A stretch of DNA of 64,000 nt from Streptomyces sp. NRRL S-340. GTDB taxonomy: Bacteria > Actinomycetota > Actinomycetes > Streptomycetales > Streptomycetaceae. This document shows positions 21,944 to 31,237 of this stretch, piece by piece. The notes beneath the pieces are model-generated. The model searched no databases, was not told the DNA's origin, and saw only the letters and a program-made list of their open reading frames with translations. How positions within the stretch are numbered: the stretch's first letter is position 1; every line of letters begins with the position of its first letter. The translations under genes and the position numbers were made by a program. The stretch covers positions 186,001 through 250,000 of the forward strand of contig NZ_JOIY01000008.1 of NCBI RefSeq assembly GCF_000720185.1. Direction: 5' to 3'.

Positions 21944-22200
21944 TCAACCGGCGAGTGCGTCCATGGTGACGTCGGCGATCGACTCCGGTGCGGCCCGGTC
22001 GGCACCACCCTGACTGGAGATGCGCATGCCGGCGATCGTCGCGTTGACGAAGCGGGCAAGCGTTCCGGCGTCGCGGGGAAGGGGGATGCTGCCTACCCGT
22101 TGTCCCTCCTGGAGCATCGCGCGCAGTGCCGTCAGCCGACGCCGTGTGTCGCGATCCAGCATTTCCGCTGCTCGTGGGTCCGGTGTCCGACGTGGCGGAC
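21944..22200 (-). pseudogene. 3' remnant of a TetR-type regulator
   Basis: The last ~85 residues of the frame read DTRRRLTALRAMLQEGQRVG, LARFVNATIAGMRISSQGGA and ADVTMDAL, the C-terminal helices of the TetR_C_6-like group. The DNA-binding domain is absent; upstream sequence is unrelated. It precedes the broken MFS gene on the same strand. Confidence 0.55.
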
Positions 22201-22505
22201 GGCGCCCGTGACCATGTTCCCCGTACCGGGACCGGCCTCCGAGCCGGCCCCCCGGTCCGGCCTGCAGCACTCGCAGCGCGGTACGCCCCCCCCGGGGCCA
22301 CGGCATCTCGTCGCCGTTCTCCGCGCCGCAGCCGCCCGGGGCACGCACACCGGCGGGAGAGGGGAGCGGACCACCGGGCACCGACGGTGCCCCAACGGGC
22401 AGTTCATCTTGACCCGTGGCCCGGTGACGCCGCGTCAAGGGCAGGTTAACGTCCGGGCGTGACCCGATACACCCCGCTGACTTCACGGCCCGCCGTGGCG
22501 CCTTC
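22201..22505. other. Gene-free 305-nt segment
   Basis: No supported gene. It contains long C/G runs; the segment just before 22506 should hold the promoter of the M23 peptidase gene, but no clear boxes were seen. Confidence 0.4.
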
Positions 22506-23822
22506 ATGGAGCCGGCCCGGCAGGTGACCAAGGACAGGGAGGGCACGGCGTACCCCCGGGCGGTGGGGACGACCGCGCATGACGACGACTTCCGGCCGGG
22601 TCCCGCGGCACCGCCCCCCGGCCCGGCCCTGGCCTCCGATCCGGCGGAGCACTGCTCGGCACGGCCCGGATCGCGGACGCCCGTCGTGGAACCGCTCGTC
22701 GTGGAGCCGGCCGCCCCCTCGCCGGCCGGGAACCCCTCGTCCGAGGGTCCGTCGGCCGGTGTCGGGACCGGAGTCCGCACCTCCCCGCGCCGTCGCCGCG
22801 GCCCCGGTCCCTTCGTCCTGATCGTGCTGCCCGGCCTGGTGACGCTCACCGGGGCCCTCGCCTTCGTCGCCCTGTCCGGCATCCCCGGCACGGACCAGTC
22901 GCAGGAGCCGGGCCCGAGCCAGTCGTCCGACAGCAATGTGGACGGCTCCTACGTCCCCTGGCTGCGCAGGGCGACCACGGACTGCCCGGGCGTCACCCCC
23001 GCACTCCTCGCCGCGCACATCGACCAGCTCTCCGGGTGGCAGGGCGACACCGCGAGCCTCACCGAGCGGGGCATCGCCCGCTTCACGGACGCCGACTGGA
23101 AGACCTGGGGCCGGGACGAGGACGGCAACGGCAGCTCCTCGCCGGGCGACGCGGTGGACGCGATCATGGCGCTGGGGCGGAAGGACTGCTCCCTGGCGAA
23201 GGAGGTGACCGCCCTGCGCACCAAGGGCACCGTCAACGGCGACATCGCCGACCTCACGCTCGCCGCATACCGGACCGGAACCGACCAGGTCAAGGAGGCC
23301 GGCAAGGTGCCCGCCTCGGCCCGCACGTTCGTCGCCGATGTCAAGAAGCGGCTGCCGCGGTACGACGCCCTGGTCCGGCAGAACCCCGAGCAGGAGAGCG
23401 GCCGGGCCCCCGGCGCGCTGCTGACGCCGCCCGTCACCGTGCTCACCGTCACCTCGCCGTTCGGTTCGCGCACACACCCGCTGACCGGGGTCACCAAGCT
23501 CCACACGGGTGTCGACTTCGGTGCGCCGCGAGGGGCCCAGGTGTCCGCGGCACGGGCGGGGCGGGTCGAGTTCGCGGGCATGACCCGGGCCTACGGCAAC
23601 CGCGTGGTGATCGACCACGGCACGGTCGACGGAAAGCGGCTGGAGACCACCTACAGCCACTTGGCCGTCCTCCAGGTGTCCGCCGGCCAGAACGTGTCCG
23701 TCGGCCAACCCGTCGGACTCGTCGGCTCGACAGGTCTGTCCACCGGCCCGCACCTCCACTTCGAGGTCATCTTCGACGGCCAGTACATGGACCCGGTCGC
23801 CTGGCTCAACAGCGGCGGCTGA
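22506..23822 (+). CDS. Membrane-anchored M23-family peptidoglycan hydrolase
   Basis: 438 residues from the ATG at 22506. A ~95-residue Pro/Arg-rich cytosolic N-terminus precedes one transmembrane helix (about 101-123, FVLIVLPGLVTLTGALAFVAL region). A lytic-transglycosylase-like helical region follows (WLRRATTDCPGVTPALLAA to LAAYRTGTDQV). The C-terminal LytM/M23 domain has HTGVDFG (His 333, Asp 337) and HLHFE (His 416/418), the complete zinc-ligand and catalytic set. The protein should cleave peptidoglycan cross-bridges outside the membrane. Such two-domain cell-wall hydrolases occur both in the core genome and in conjugative elements; no transfer genes lie nearby. Confidence 0.9.
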   Translation: MEPARQVTKDREGTAYPRAVGTTAHDDDFRPGPAAPPPGPALASDPAEHCSARPGSRTPVVEPLVVEPAAPSPAGNPSSEGPSAGVGTGVRTSPRRRRGPGPFVLIVLPGLVTLTGALAFVALSGIPGTDQSQEPGPSQSSDSNVDGSYVPWLRRATTDCPGVTPALLAAHIDQLSGWQGDTASLTERGIARFTDADWKTWGRDEDGNGSSSPGDAVDAIMALGRKDCSLAKEVTALRTKGTVNGDIADLTLAAYRTGTDQVKEAGKVPASARTFVADVKKRLPRYDALVRQNPEQESGRAPGALLTPPVTVLTVTSPFGSRTHPLTGVTKLHTGVDFGAPRGAQVSAARAGRVEFAGMTRAYGNRVVIDHGTVDGKRLETTYSHLAVLQVSAGQNVSVGQPVGLVGSTGLSTGPHLHFEVIFDGQYMDPVAWLNSGG

Positions 23823-23829
23823 GCCCCGG

Positions 23830-23992
23830 ACACGTCCTCACCGTTGACGACAACCAGGCCGCACCCCCGAGGTACGACGTGCTGAGCATCCCGGCCCTGA
23901 TCCTCCTCTCAGACGGCCAACCGGCACACAAGGTGGTTGGCGCCCCGTCGGCGGCCAGTCTCAAGCACCAGTTCTCGCCCTGGCTGTCCTGA
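23830..23992 (+). pseudogene. C-terminal remnant of a thioredoxin
   Basis: The frame reads VDDNQAAPPRYDVLSIPAL, ILLSDGQPAHKVVGA and LKHQFSPWL. This matches the second half of thioredoxin, including the cis-Pro strand (SIP) and GxP/A region. The CGPC active site and first half are missing, and it runs without a start from the end of the peptidase gene. Confidence 0.7.
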
Positions 23993-24623
23993 TCTCCTTC
24001 GCCTGCCTCCACTCAGTCGGCGCAGCCATAGCGGACCCGCACTGGGTCTTCAGCGCAATCGGAGTCATCCCGGCTCGCGCCGTCTGCATCCTCGGCGGGA
24101 GCTGATCAGCGGCGGCCAACGGCGGCAGCAGGTACGGCGCCCCGTCGAGCATGCCCAGGTCATCGAATCCGAAGCTCCCACTTGTCCGGTGAAACCGCCA
24201 GCCCATCAGGGTCCCGGCCGCTAGCGCCTCCACGTAGACGGCGACCTGGTGCCGATCCATGCCTGCGACCTGGCCAGATGACTGCGGCGGGCACTTGAAC
24301 GACCTGGTCCGGCTGGCGGCGAGCTGAGAAGACGTTCCCGCATCGGGAACCGGCGCGGTGCCCGCTGTAGCTGCGCGGTGCCACCGCCCGGACCCGCACG
24401 AGGCGAGACGTTTCTTCGCCGTTCACAGGCCTGCTGGAAGCGTTCCGTGGCGGGTACATGCGGGCACCGGCGGCAGGGTGCACGAGTCACGAACCACGGC
24501 CGTCTCTGAAATGGGCGAACGCAGGACTCGTTCGAACGCGCTGGATTATGCTCGCCGCGACGGTCTACGTTCGCAGTCCCGGCGGCACTGACCAGGCCGC
24601 CGTCCAACAAGCATGGGGGAAGT
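23993..24623. other. Gene-poor 630-nt segment
   Basis: A minus-strand frame at 23961-24260 (99 residues, GWRFHRTSGSFGFDDLGMLD) is not recognised and has no clear ribosome site. The last 100 nt, with TATGCT near 24547, probably hold the promoter of the secreted-protein gene. Confidence 0.4.
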
Positions 24624-24968
24624 ATGCGCAAGTTCATCGCGTCCGCCGCAGGTGCCACTCTCGCTCTGGGGGTCCTCGGCATCGGTCTGGCGCCCACTGC
24701 GTCCGCGGCGGCGCCCTGCCCGTCCGGCGCGGTCTGCATCCGCGAGCCGGACGGCAGCATCCTGCCCAAGAACATCTTCTACAAGTACGGCGCGCACAAC
24801 TTGGAAAAAGTGCTTGGCGTCCGCGACGTCGTGAACAACCAGACCGGCGGCGCGGGTTACCAGATCTGCCGGGGGTACAACGGCACCGACTGCGGCGGCG
24901 TCAACCGTCTGGTCACCACCATCTCGTACGACATGACGCCGGTGAACTCGGTCGTCCTCGTGAAGTGA
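24624..24968 (+). CDS. Small secreted protein, beta/gamma-crystallin or I36-inhibitor-like
   Basis: 114 residues from the ATG at 24624, with GGGGAAG just upstream. A clear Sec signal peptide (MRKFIASAAGATLALGVLG, cleavage after TASAAA) leaves a mature protein of about 83 residues with four Cys (CPSGAVCI and ICRGYNGTDCGG) likely to form two disulfides. The spaced Tyr/Gly pattern and CPSGxVC resemble the peptidase-inhibitor I36 and killer-toxin-like secreted proteins of Streptomyces. The target is unknown. Confidence 0.75.
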   Translation: MRKFIASAAGATLALGVLGIGLAPTASAAAPCPSGAVCIREPDGSILPKNIFYKYGAHNLEKVLGVRDVVNNQTGGAGYQICRGYNGTDCGGVNRLVTTISYDMTPVNSVVLVK

Positions 24969-24976
24969 CGCCGCTG

Positions 24977-25018
24977 TCCTGACGCGGCACCAGGTGCCCG
25001 TCCTCGCGCGTATCAGGA
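24977..25018 (+). terminator. Possible terminator after the secreted-protein gene
   Basis: TCCTGA and TCAGGA pair, with an inner GCG/CGC pairing after an internal bulge, around a ~20-nt loop. It lies 9 nt past the stop and between convergent genes. Confidence 0.35.
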
Positions 25019-25033
25019 CCCGGGCCATTCTTG

Positions 25034-25665
25034 TCAGGCGCCGGCGCCGGCGCCGCCGTCGACCGGCAGGATCGCGCCGGTCACGTACGAGGCGCGGTCG
25101 CTGAGCAGCCACGCGGCCGCCTCGGCGGTCTGCCGGGGCTCCGCCATCTGACCGAGCGGGATCGACTTGGTCATCTGCTCGACGATGCCGGGAGTCGCTG
25201 CCTCCCAGGTGTCGATCATTTCGGTGCGGGTGCCGCCGGGGGTGATGGCGTTGACTCGAATACGGTCACCGGCCCAGTTCACCGCGGCGGTCTCGGTGAG
25301 GCTGTTGAGCGCGCGCTTCATGGCGCCGTAGGCGGGCAGGGCGGGGTTCGCGCGGCGGCTGCCGATGCTGGAGGTGTTGACGATCGCCCCGCCGCCGCCC
25401 CGCCGCATGAGCGCGGCCTCCGTGGTCATGGCAGTCCAGTGCGAACGGAAGTTGACGGTGAACTGCTCGTCGACGTCCTCGTCGCTGGTGGTCTCGACCG
25501 GGCCGGACTGCCGTTGGGGAAGCGCGCCGTTGTTGAAGGCGCCGTCCAGCCGTCCGTGAAGCGCTTCGACGTGGTCGACAGCGGCGCGGACGCTCGCGGG
25601 GTCGGCGAGGTCCAGGGTGACGGCGTCGGCGACGCCGCTGTCGGCGCGGATCTCTGCCGCGCCTG
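25034..25665 (-). pseudogene. Short-chain dehydrogenase lacking its N-terminal NAD-binding third
   Basis: An open frame, with no start codon, reads AVTLDLADPASVRAAVDHVE, LDGAFNNGALPQ, IVNTSSIGSRRANPALPAYG with the catalytic Ser and YGAMK (Tyr-Lys), then GGTRTEM and a terminal YVTGAILPVDGG. All C-terminal SDR landmarks are intact, but the glycine-rich TGxxxGIG start is gone. The break at about 25665 coincides with the break of the methyltransferase remnant on the other strand. Translation could start only internally at ATG 25429, giving an inactive fragment. Confidence 0.75.
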
Positions 25666-25669
25666 GACC

Positions 25670-26181
25670 GGTCCGACCGGGACGTGCTCGCGGCCCTGGC
25701 GATCCCGGTCCGCAACTTCGTCGCCGCCCAGGGCGTCAGCGATCATCTGACCTGGGCCGGCCGGCCGCTCTACAAGACGGTGTTCGAGCTGGCGTGCTAT
25801 CCGATGCTGATCGCCGAACTCGCCCCGGGCACGATCATCGAACTCGGCTCCGGCAGCGGCGGGAGCGCGCTCTGGCCGGCCGACGTCGCCCAGGCGCACG
25901 GCTTGCGGTCGTCGATCATCTCGATCGATCGCACCGAGGTGGATGTCGAGGACGCCCGGGTCGGCTTTCGTACCGGGGACGTCGGCCACCTCGACGAGGT
26001 GCTCACCGACTGCGGCGACCTGCCCAGGCCCTGACTGGTGATCGAGCACGTGCACGCGCACGTCCGGACCGTGCTGGACTTCTCCGACGCCCGGCTGACC
26101 GCCGGTGACTACCTGCTGGTCGAGGACAGCCTGGCGAACTGGCCGGGCGTGGTGCTCGCCGACGGCCAGGTGATCGGGTAG
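25670..26181 (+). pseudogene. CmcI-like methyltransferase/cephalosporin-hydroxylase remnant
   Basis: The frame reads LYKTVFELACYP, LIAELAPGTIIELGSGSGGS (SAM-binding motif I), SSIISIDR, then a TGA at 26032-26034 where the family has Trp. The same frame continues as LVIEHVHAHVRTVLDF and YLLVEDSLANWPG to a stop at 26179. The 5' part is missing at the junction with the truncated SDR. One nonsense change plus truncation make it inactive. CmcI-type enzymes usually belong to antibiotic or glycan clusters, so this may be debris of another cluster. Confidence 0.75.
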
Positions 26182-26640
26182 GTCACCGTCGGAGGCATCC
26201 TGCCGCAGGTGCACCTGCGCCGCGGCTCCGTGGGGTACTGGATCGTCAGTGTGCCGGACACCGCCCGCCGGGGCCCACTTCTGTTCGTGGGCGGGCAGGT
26301 CCGCCAGGACGGGTGAGACCGCCGCCGAACCCTGCCGAGGGGCCGCCCGCCGCCCCACCTACCCGGCCGCGCCGACGCATTGACGAAGTGTGGCGTGGTG
26401 GGTTGATATTGAAGGGAACATGATCTGAGGTACCGGTGCCGGTCGAGAGGCGGTCGCGGATGGCTCGGACAACGCGTCCCGTCGGCAACCGCCGTAGTCG
26501 TACTCACACTTCGAGACGCGCCCCCGGCCCTTCCCCCACCTGGTGTGCGCGCCCCGGCTGCCACTTCATCGATTCTTGACATCGTTGTCAGCACCGGCGA
26601 AGTACCCCCTCCAGGAGATACCGAAGGAGTACCGGGTTCC
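26182..26640 (+). promoter_or_regulatory. Upstream region of the GH31 gene with a short palindrome
   Basis: No gene is supported in this 459-nt gap. TGACA/TGTCA arms at 26577-26581 and 26586-26590 form a 14-nt palindrome with TTGACA inside it, about 55 nt before the start. This could be a -35 box under a sugar-responsive (LacI-type) operator; GAAGGAG near 26624 is the ribosome site. Confidence 0.4.
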
Positions 26641-29600
26641 ATGACGCACAGATGGCGACAACGTCGCGAACTCACGGCGGCCGCTGCCGCGGCCGGCGTT
26701 CTGGTGGCCCTGGGGGCCGCCGGGTCCCCCGCACAGGCAGCGCACGGCGCGCAAGCGGATCGCGGTCACAGCGCCGCGCGCTCTGAGGTCGTCTCGGGCG
26801 ACGCCCGGTTCGAGGTCCTCTCCCCGACGCTCATACGCACCGAGTACGCGGGGGACGCGAAGTTCGTCGACGCGGCGACCTTCAACGCCGTCGGCCGCGA
26901 CACCTTCGGCAGGACCCCGTTCACGTCGTCGACGCGCCACGGCGAGCTGACGATCCGCACGAGCGCCATGACGCTGACGTACAAGGTCGGCTCAGGGAAG
27001 TTCACCGCGGACAACCTGAAGGTGACGGAGAAGGCCGGCAAGCAGTCGGTCACCGCCGCTCCCTGGCCCGACGCGCCGGTCTGCGCCGTCGGGACGCGGT
27101 GCGAGGCAGAGGACCAGACCCTCAACGGCGTCGGCGTCGCCATGGACCACTCCGGTTACACCGGCTCCGGATTCGCGGCCGGCTTCCAGTCGACGGGCAA
27201 CTCTCTGTCGTTCTCCGTGACCGTCCCCAAGGCCGGCACCTACCAGGTCGCCACCCGCTACGCGAACGCCGTCGGCGGCGACGGCGGCGACGAGGACCGC
27301 ACCCTGAGCGTGTCGGCGGACGGCGGCGCCGCGAAGACGCTGACGCTCCCGAAGACCGCGAGCTGGGACACCTGGTCCACGACGTCGGTCACGCTCGACC
27401 TGTCGGCCGGCACCCACACCCTGACCTTCGCCCGCACTGCGGCCGACTCCGGCAACGTCAACCTTGACAACGTTGCCGTCCTGGCGCCGGGAGCGCCCTA
27501 CCCGGACTCCGTGCCGCCACCGGTCGAGGACTGCTCCTTCGGCACCGTCTGCCAGGCCGAGACCGCGGGCCTCGGCGGTTCCGCCGCGCTCAAGTCCGAC
27601 CACAACGGCTACTCGGGCCGCGGGTTCGTGGCCGGTCTCGAGTCCTCGGGCGCGCGGGACACGCTGCACGTCGTCGACGTGCCCAAGGCCGGCGACTACG
27701 CCCTCCAGCTTCGGTACTCCAACGGCGACGCGAGCGGCGCCGCCCGTGACATCTCCGTCAAGGCCGGCGCGGGCGTCCCCGTGAAGGCCTCGCTGCCCGC
27801 CACGAGCGACTGGGACGCCTGGCGCACCGCCACCGTTCCGGTGCACCTGGCCGCGGGGGTCAACGACGTGACCGTCGGCTGCCCGGAGGACGACGGCTGC
27901 CGCGTCAACCTCGACACCGCAGCGGTGACCTCGCGCACCTCGCCGCTGCTCTCCCCGCACGCGCCGCTCGGCGGGTACCGCCGCAGCCTCGACGGCGTCA
28001 ACGGCGAGGCGCCCACGACGCCGGGCCTGCTCTACCAGGACGGCTGGACGCTGCTCGACGACACCGCCTCGGCGATCTTCGACAACGCCACCCGGAAGGT
28101 CACGCAGCGGGGCGACCACGCGGGGAAGGGCTACCAGGACGGGTACGTGTTCGGCTACGGACACGACTACCAGCAGGGCCTGGCCGACCTCGCCACCCTG
28201 ACCGGGCCCTCCGCGCTGCTGCCGCGCTGGGCGTACGGCGTCTGGTACTCCGAGTACTACGACCGCAGCGCCGCGGACTACCAGAACACCATCCTGCCCA
28301 AGTTCCGCAAGGACGGCGTCCCGCTCGACGTCCTGGTGACCGACACGGACTTCAAGTCGCCCAGCACCTGGAACGGCTGGGAGATGGACCCGAAGAAGTT
28401 CCCCGACCCCAAGGCGTTCTTCGACTGGTCGGCCGCGCAGGGGCTGCACAACTCGCTCAACATCCACCCGAGCATCTCCGGTGACGACCCCAGGTTCGCC
28501 CAGGCGCAGGCCACGGCCAAGGGCAAGCTGAAGGACAGCGGCAACAACACCTACACCTTCGACTGGGGCGACCCCGACCAGCTCGAAGCGTACTTCGACC
28601 TGCACGAGCCCATGGACAAGGCCGGCGTGGACGTCTGGTGGCTCGACTGGTGCTGCGACGCGTCCGTCTCGTCCCTCGGCGGGGTGACGCCTGACGCCTG
28701 GATCAACCAGCAGTACGCCGACGACTCGGCGAAGAACGGCCGGCGCTCCTTCGCGCTCTCCCGGGCCTTCGGGGCGCTGCCGCAGGGCAACTACAACCCG
28801 CACGGCCTGCCGACAGGGCCATGGGCCGACAAGCGCACCACCGCACACTTCACGGGCGACTCGACGTCCAGTTGGGCCACCCTCAAGTTCGAGGTCGGCT
28901 ACACCCCGGGCGAGTCGGCGTCCACCGGCCTGTCCAACGTGTCGCACGACATCGGCGGGTTCAACAACGACGGCACCCAGGCCAAGGGCGCGGAACCCGG
29001 GACCACGAAGCTGCCCGACGACCTGTACGCCCGCTGGGTGCAGCTGGGCACCTTCCAGCCGGTGGACCGCCTGCACGGCAACCACGCCGACCGGCTGCCC
29101 TGGCAGTACGGCCCGGCCTCCGACGCGTCCGCCGAGAAGTTCCTGAACCTGCGGGAGAACCTCGTCCCGTACACGTACAGCCTCTCCGAGCAGGCCGCCC
29201 GCACCGGGACCCCCGTGGTGCGGCCGACCTACGTGCAGTACCCGGAGAGCCAGGACGCTTACGCGACGGCGGGCAGCGAGTACTTCTACGGCCCCGACGT
29301 GCTGGTCGCCCCGGTGACCACGCCCGGCGAATCGGCCACGACGTCCGTCTGGTTCCCGGCCGGCTCCTCGTGGACCGACTACTTCACCGGCGAGACGTAC
29401 GCGGGCGGCACCACGCAGAAGATCACCACGGGCCTGGACTCGATGCCCGTCTTCATCAAGTCGGGCGGCATCATGACGACGCGCACCGGCAACGTCGCCA
29501 ATGATGTCCAGAACCCCCTCACCAAGGCGACGGTCACCGTCGCGCAGGGCGCGCCGGGGGCCACGAGCCTGTATGAGGACAACGGCACCACGGCCGACAG

Positions 29601-29871
29601 CAGGCAGAGCGCCACGACGGCGATCCGCTACGCCGAGCACGGCGCCACCCACACGGTCTCGATCGCCCCGGCGTCGCGATCGTTCAAGGGCCAGGTCTCC
29701 CGCCGCGCGTGGACGGTCTCCTTCATGAACGCGCACGCGCCGAAGCAGGTCTTCGTCAACGGGCGGCGGGTCTCCGCCTCCCGCTGGTCCTTCGACGCGG
29801 GCTCGCGGACCCTTACCGTCACCGCACCGGCCCAGTCGGTGCACCGTCCGCTGGAGGTCAGGTACCACTGA
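26641..29871 (+). CDS. Secreted glycoside hydrolase family 31 enzyme with two inserted CBM35-like modules
   Basis: 1076 residues from ATG 26641; in-frame upstream codons lack a site. A long signal peptide (twin-Arg-like RQRR, hydrophobic core GVLVALGAAG, cleavage near AQAAHG) is followed by the GH31 N-terminal beta domain. Two carbohydrate-binding modules interrupt it: about 150-285 (CEAEDQTLNGVG, DHSGYTGSGF) and about 296-430 (CQAETAGLGG, DHNGYSGRGF). The catalytic barrel starts at WAYGVWYSEYYD (~530), with nucleophile region VWWLDWCCD (~665) and acid/base region HFTGDSTSSW (~736), then C-terminal beta domains. GH31 members are alpha-glucosidases, alpha-xylosidases and related exo-enzymes; exact specificity cannot be read. 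It stands as a single gene with its own terminator. Confidence 0.93.
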   Translation: MTHRWRQRRELTAAAAAAGVLVALGAAGSPAQAAHGAQADRGHSAARSEVVSGDARFEVLSPTLIRTEYAGDAKFVDAATFNAVGRDTFGRTPFTSSTRHGELTIRTSAMTLTYKVGSGKFTADNLKVTEKAGKQSVTAAPWPDAPVCAVGTRCEAEDQTLNGVGVAMDHSGYTGSGFAAGFQSTGNSLSFSVTVPKAGTYQVATRYANAVGGDGGDEDRTLSVSADGGAAKTLTLPKTASWDTWSTTSVTLDLSAGTHTLTFARTAADSGNVNLDNVAVLAPGAPYPDSVPPPVEDCSFGTVCQAETAGLGGSAALKSDHNGYSGRGFVAGLESSGARDTLHVVDVPKAGDYALQLRYSNGDASGAARDISVKAGAGVPVKASLPATSDWDAWRTATVPVHLAAGVNDVTVGCPEDDGCRVNLDTAAVTSRTSPLLSPHAPLGGYRRSLDGVNGEAPTTPGLLYQDGWTLLDDTASAIFDNATRKVTQRGDHAGKGYQDGYVFGYGHDYQQGLADLATLTGPSALLPRWAYGVWYSEYYDRSAADYQNTILPKFRKDGVPLDVLVTDTDFKSPSTWNGWEMDPKKFPDPKAFFDWSAAQGLHNSLNIHPSISGDDPRFAQAQATAKGKLKDSGNNTYTFDWGDPDQLEAYFDLHEPMDKAGVDVWWLDWCCDASVSSLGGVTPDAWINQQYADDSAKNGRRSFALSRAFGALPQGNYNPHGLPTGPWADKRTTAHFTGDSTSSWATLKFEVGYTPGESASTGLSNVSHDIGGFNNDGTQAKGAEPGTTKLPDDLYARWVQLGTFQPVDRLHGNHADRLPWQYGPASDASAEKFLNLRENLVPYTYSLSEQAARTGTPVVRPTYVQYPESQDAYATAGSEYFYGPDVLVAPVTTPGESATTSVWFPAGSSWTDYFTGETYAGGTTQKITTGLDSMPVFIKSGGIMTTRTGNVANDVQNPLTKATVTVAQGAPGATSLYEDNGTTADSRQSATTAIRYAEHGATHTVSIAPASRSFKGQVSRRAWTVSFMNAHAPKQVFVNGRRVSASRWSFDAGSRTLTVTAPAQSVHRPLEVRYH

Positions 29872-29881
29872 GACAGACGGC

Positions 29882-29909
29882 CGGGCCCCGGCGGTGGCGC
29901 CGGGGCCCG
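29882..29909 (+). terminator. Strong terminator of the GH31 gene
   Basis: A perfect 12-bp stem (CGGGCCCCGGCG and its complement) with a GTGG tetraloop, 10 nt after the stop. Confidence 0.85.
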
Positions 29910-30474
29910 ACCGTGCGGCCGGTCAGCCGACCCCTCCCGACGGGTGTGACCCCCGGACCAAAGGGCGGATTCAATCGATCGCCGCAACACCTTGATCGAG
30001 AGACGGGGCTGCCTCGTCATCCTCGTCCTCGTCCTCGTCTTCGGCCTCGACCGAATCATGCAGAGGCCGCAGCACGCCGCCGGCCGGCGTGGAGCCGCCG
30101 GAGCCGTCGGCCTCGCACGTTCGGGTCGGCGTGCTCGAGCGCGGAGAGCCGGGCCACATCCTCGTCCAGCACCGGTTGCTCGCCGGCCGGCGGTAGGCGC
30201 TCCGGAGACGTGACGGAGATCAAGCTCGGTGCCGTGTCGACAACCCCCGCGCCAGGCCGACAAGCTGACCGACCGGCAGCGGACGGAGTGGGCCGCGCTC
30301 GGGATGCGCAACGCCGAGGAGCCGGGCCGGGGCCGCGGCTGGTTCCGCCGGCGGCCCTGTCGACCCCCTCTGCACCCTGCCCCCCTCTGCACCCGACGAG
30401 GCGGCCACGGGCCCGGGTGTTCTTCCCGCGGCGTGCACGGAGGGACTGGCGCGGCTCCGTGCACCACCGAGAGG
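29910..30474. other. Gene-free 565-nt segment
   Basis: Open frames on both strands here have no ribosome site or recognisable domain and look like composition noise. A short CTCGTC/CTCGTCC repeat tract is at about 30015-30050. Confidence 0.4.
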
Positions 30475-30768
30475 ATGAAGCCGGATCACCCGACGGTAGA
30501 AGGGGCGCAGATGGACGCGGTGCACTACGAGGTGCGGTCCGCCGGCGAGGCATTTTTCTACGACCGCAGCCGCGCTCGCAAGCCCGCGCGCGAAGTCGTT
30601 GTCCAAGAGCTCGGCCACCAGCTGCTTCACATTGGCTGGCACCTGGGAGCGGAGCGCTTGGACGACGCCCGCAGCGACCTGTACGCGCTGTGCTGCCTGC
30701 AGTACGAACTGCCCATGGGCGCGCTGCCGTTCACGGGGCCGGCTGGGATGTGCTCTCCCAGCATCTGA
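30475..30768 (+). pseudogene. Fragment ending in a Ser/Thr-kinase-like segment
   Basis: From ATG 30475 (or 30511) the frame reads MDAVHYEVRSAGEAFFYDRS, VVVQELGHQLLHIGWHLGAE and then SDLYALCCLQYELPMGALPF. The last piece matches kinase subdomain IX (SDLYALGCVLYELLTGxPPF) of actinobacterial Pkn proteins, with altered residues. The rest of the kinase is absent and the front part is not recognised. Probably a fusion of fragments, though a real small protein cannot be excluded. Confidence 0.45.
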
Positions 30769-30841
30769 GCCGGCAGCCTGCCCCGCTGCGCTGACGCTGG
30801 CGGCGCGCACGATCCCGAAGTCGCACGCCCTTACCGTCCCG

Positions 30842-31129
30842 TCACCGCTCAGCAGGACGTTGGCGGGTGAAGACCACTCGATCGGTGCCGGCGGCGAGGT
30901 ACCCGGCCGCCACGGGCGGGTCCGGTCCGCGGTCGGCCGGGGTCGGCACCCGCAGCGCCTTCTTCAGCCGGGGCTCCAGGGTGAAGCGGCGGGTGTGGTA
31001 GGCGGAGGCGACCGCGCCCCCGCGCGAGCGGCAGGGCGAGCCGGGCTGGACGTCACACTTCGGACAGGCGTGCTGTTCGACATCGTCCACGTCCCACTGG
31101 TTGGTTGGGGGCTGCTGAGTGACCGCCAT
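30842..31129 (-). pseudogene. Zinc-ribbon N-terminus of a serine-recombinase-like protein
   Basis: 95-residue frame: CPKCDVQPGSPCRSRGGAVA, SAYHTRRFTLEP and LRVPTPADRGP. This CPxC-CR-YHTxRF signature is the zinc domain that in Streptomyces resolvases precedes the catalytic domain. Here the frame ends without the resolvase catalytic region, so it is a mobile-element remnant. Confidence 0.6.
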
Positions 31130-31237
31130 GGGCCCGGATTTCGCTTCAATGCAAGTCTCAGAAGGGGGTCGTCCCGCTTCCGAGTGAGAACGGGTTCTGA
31201 GAGTGAATCCGGGATCGGCGGGGTCCGGCGGGACCGT

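Noticed and set aside
26992..29868. A 958-residue open frame antisense to the GH31 gene
   Set aside because: The length comes from GC-rich codon structure of the true gene; composition is Arg/Val/Gly-rich, with no ribosome site and no domain.
30010..30050. CTCGTCCTCGTC tract as a CRISPR or functional tandem repeat
   Set aside because: Short 6-nt codon-like repetition with no spacers; low-complexity sequence.
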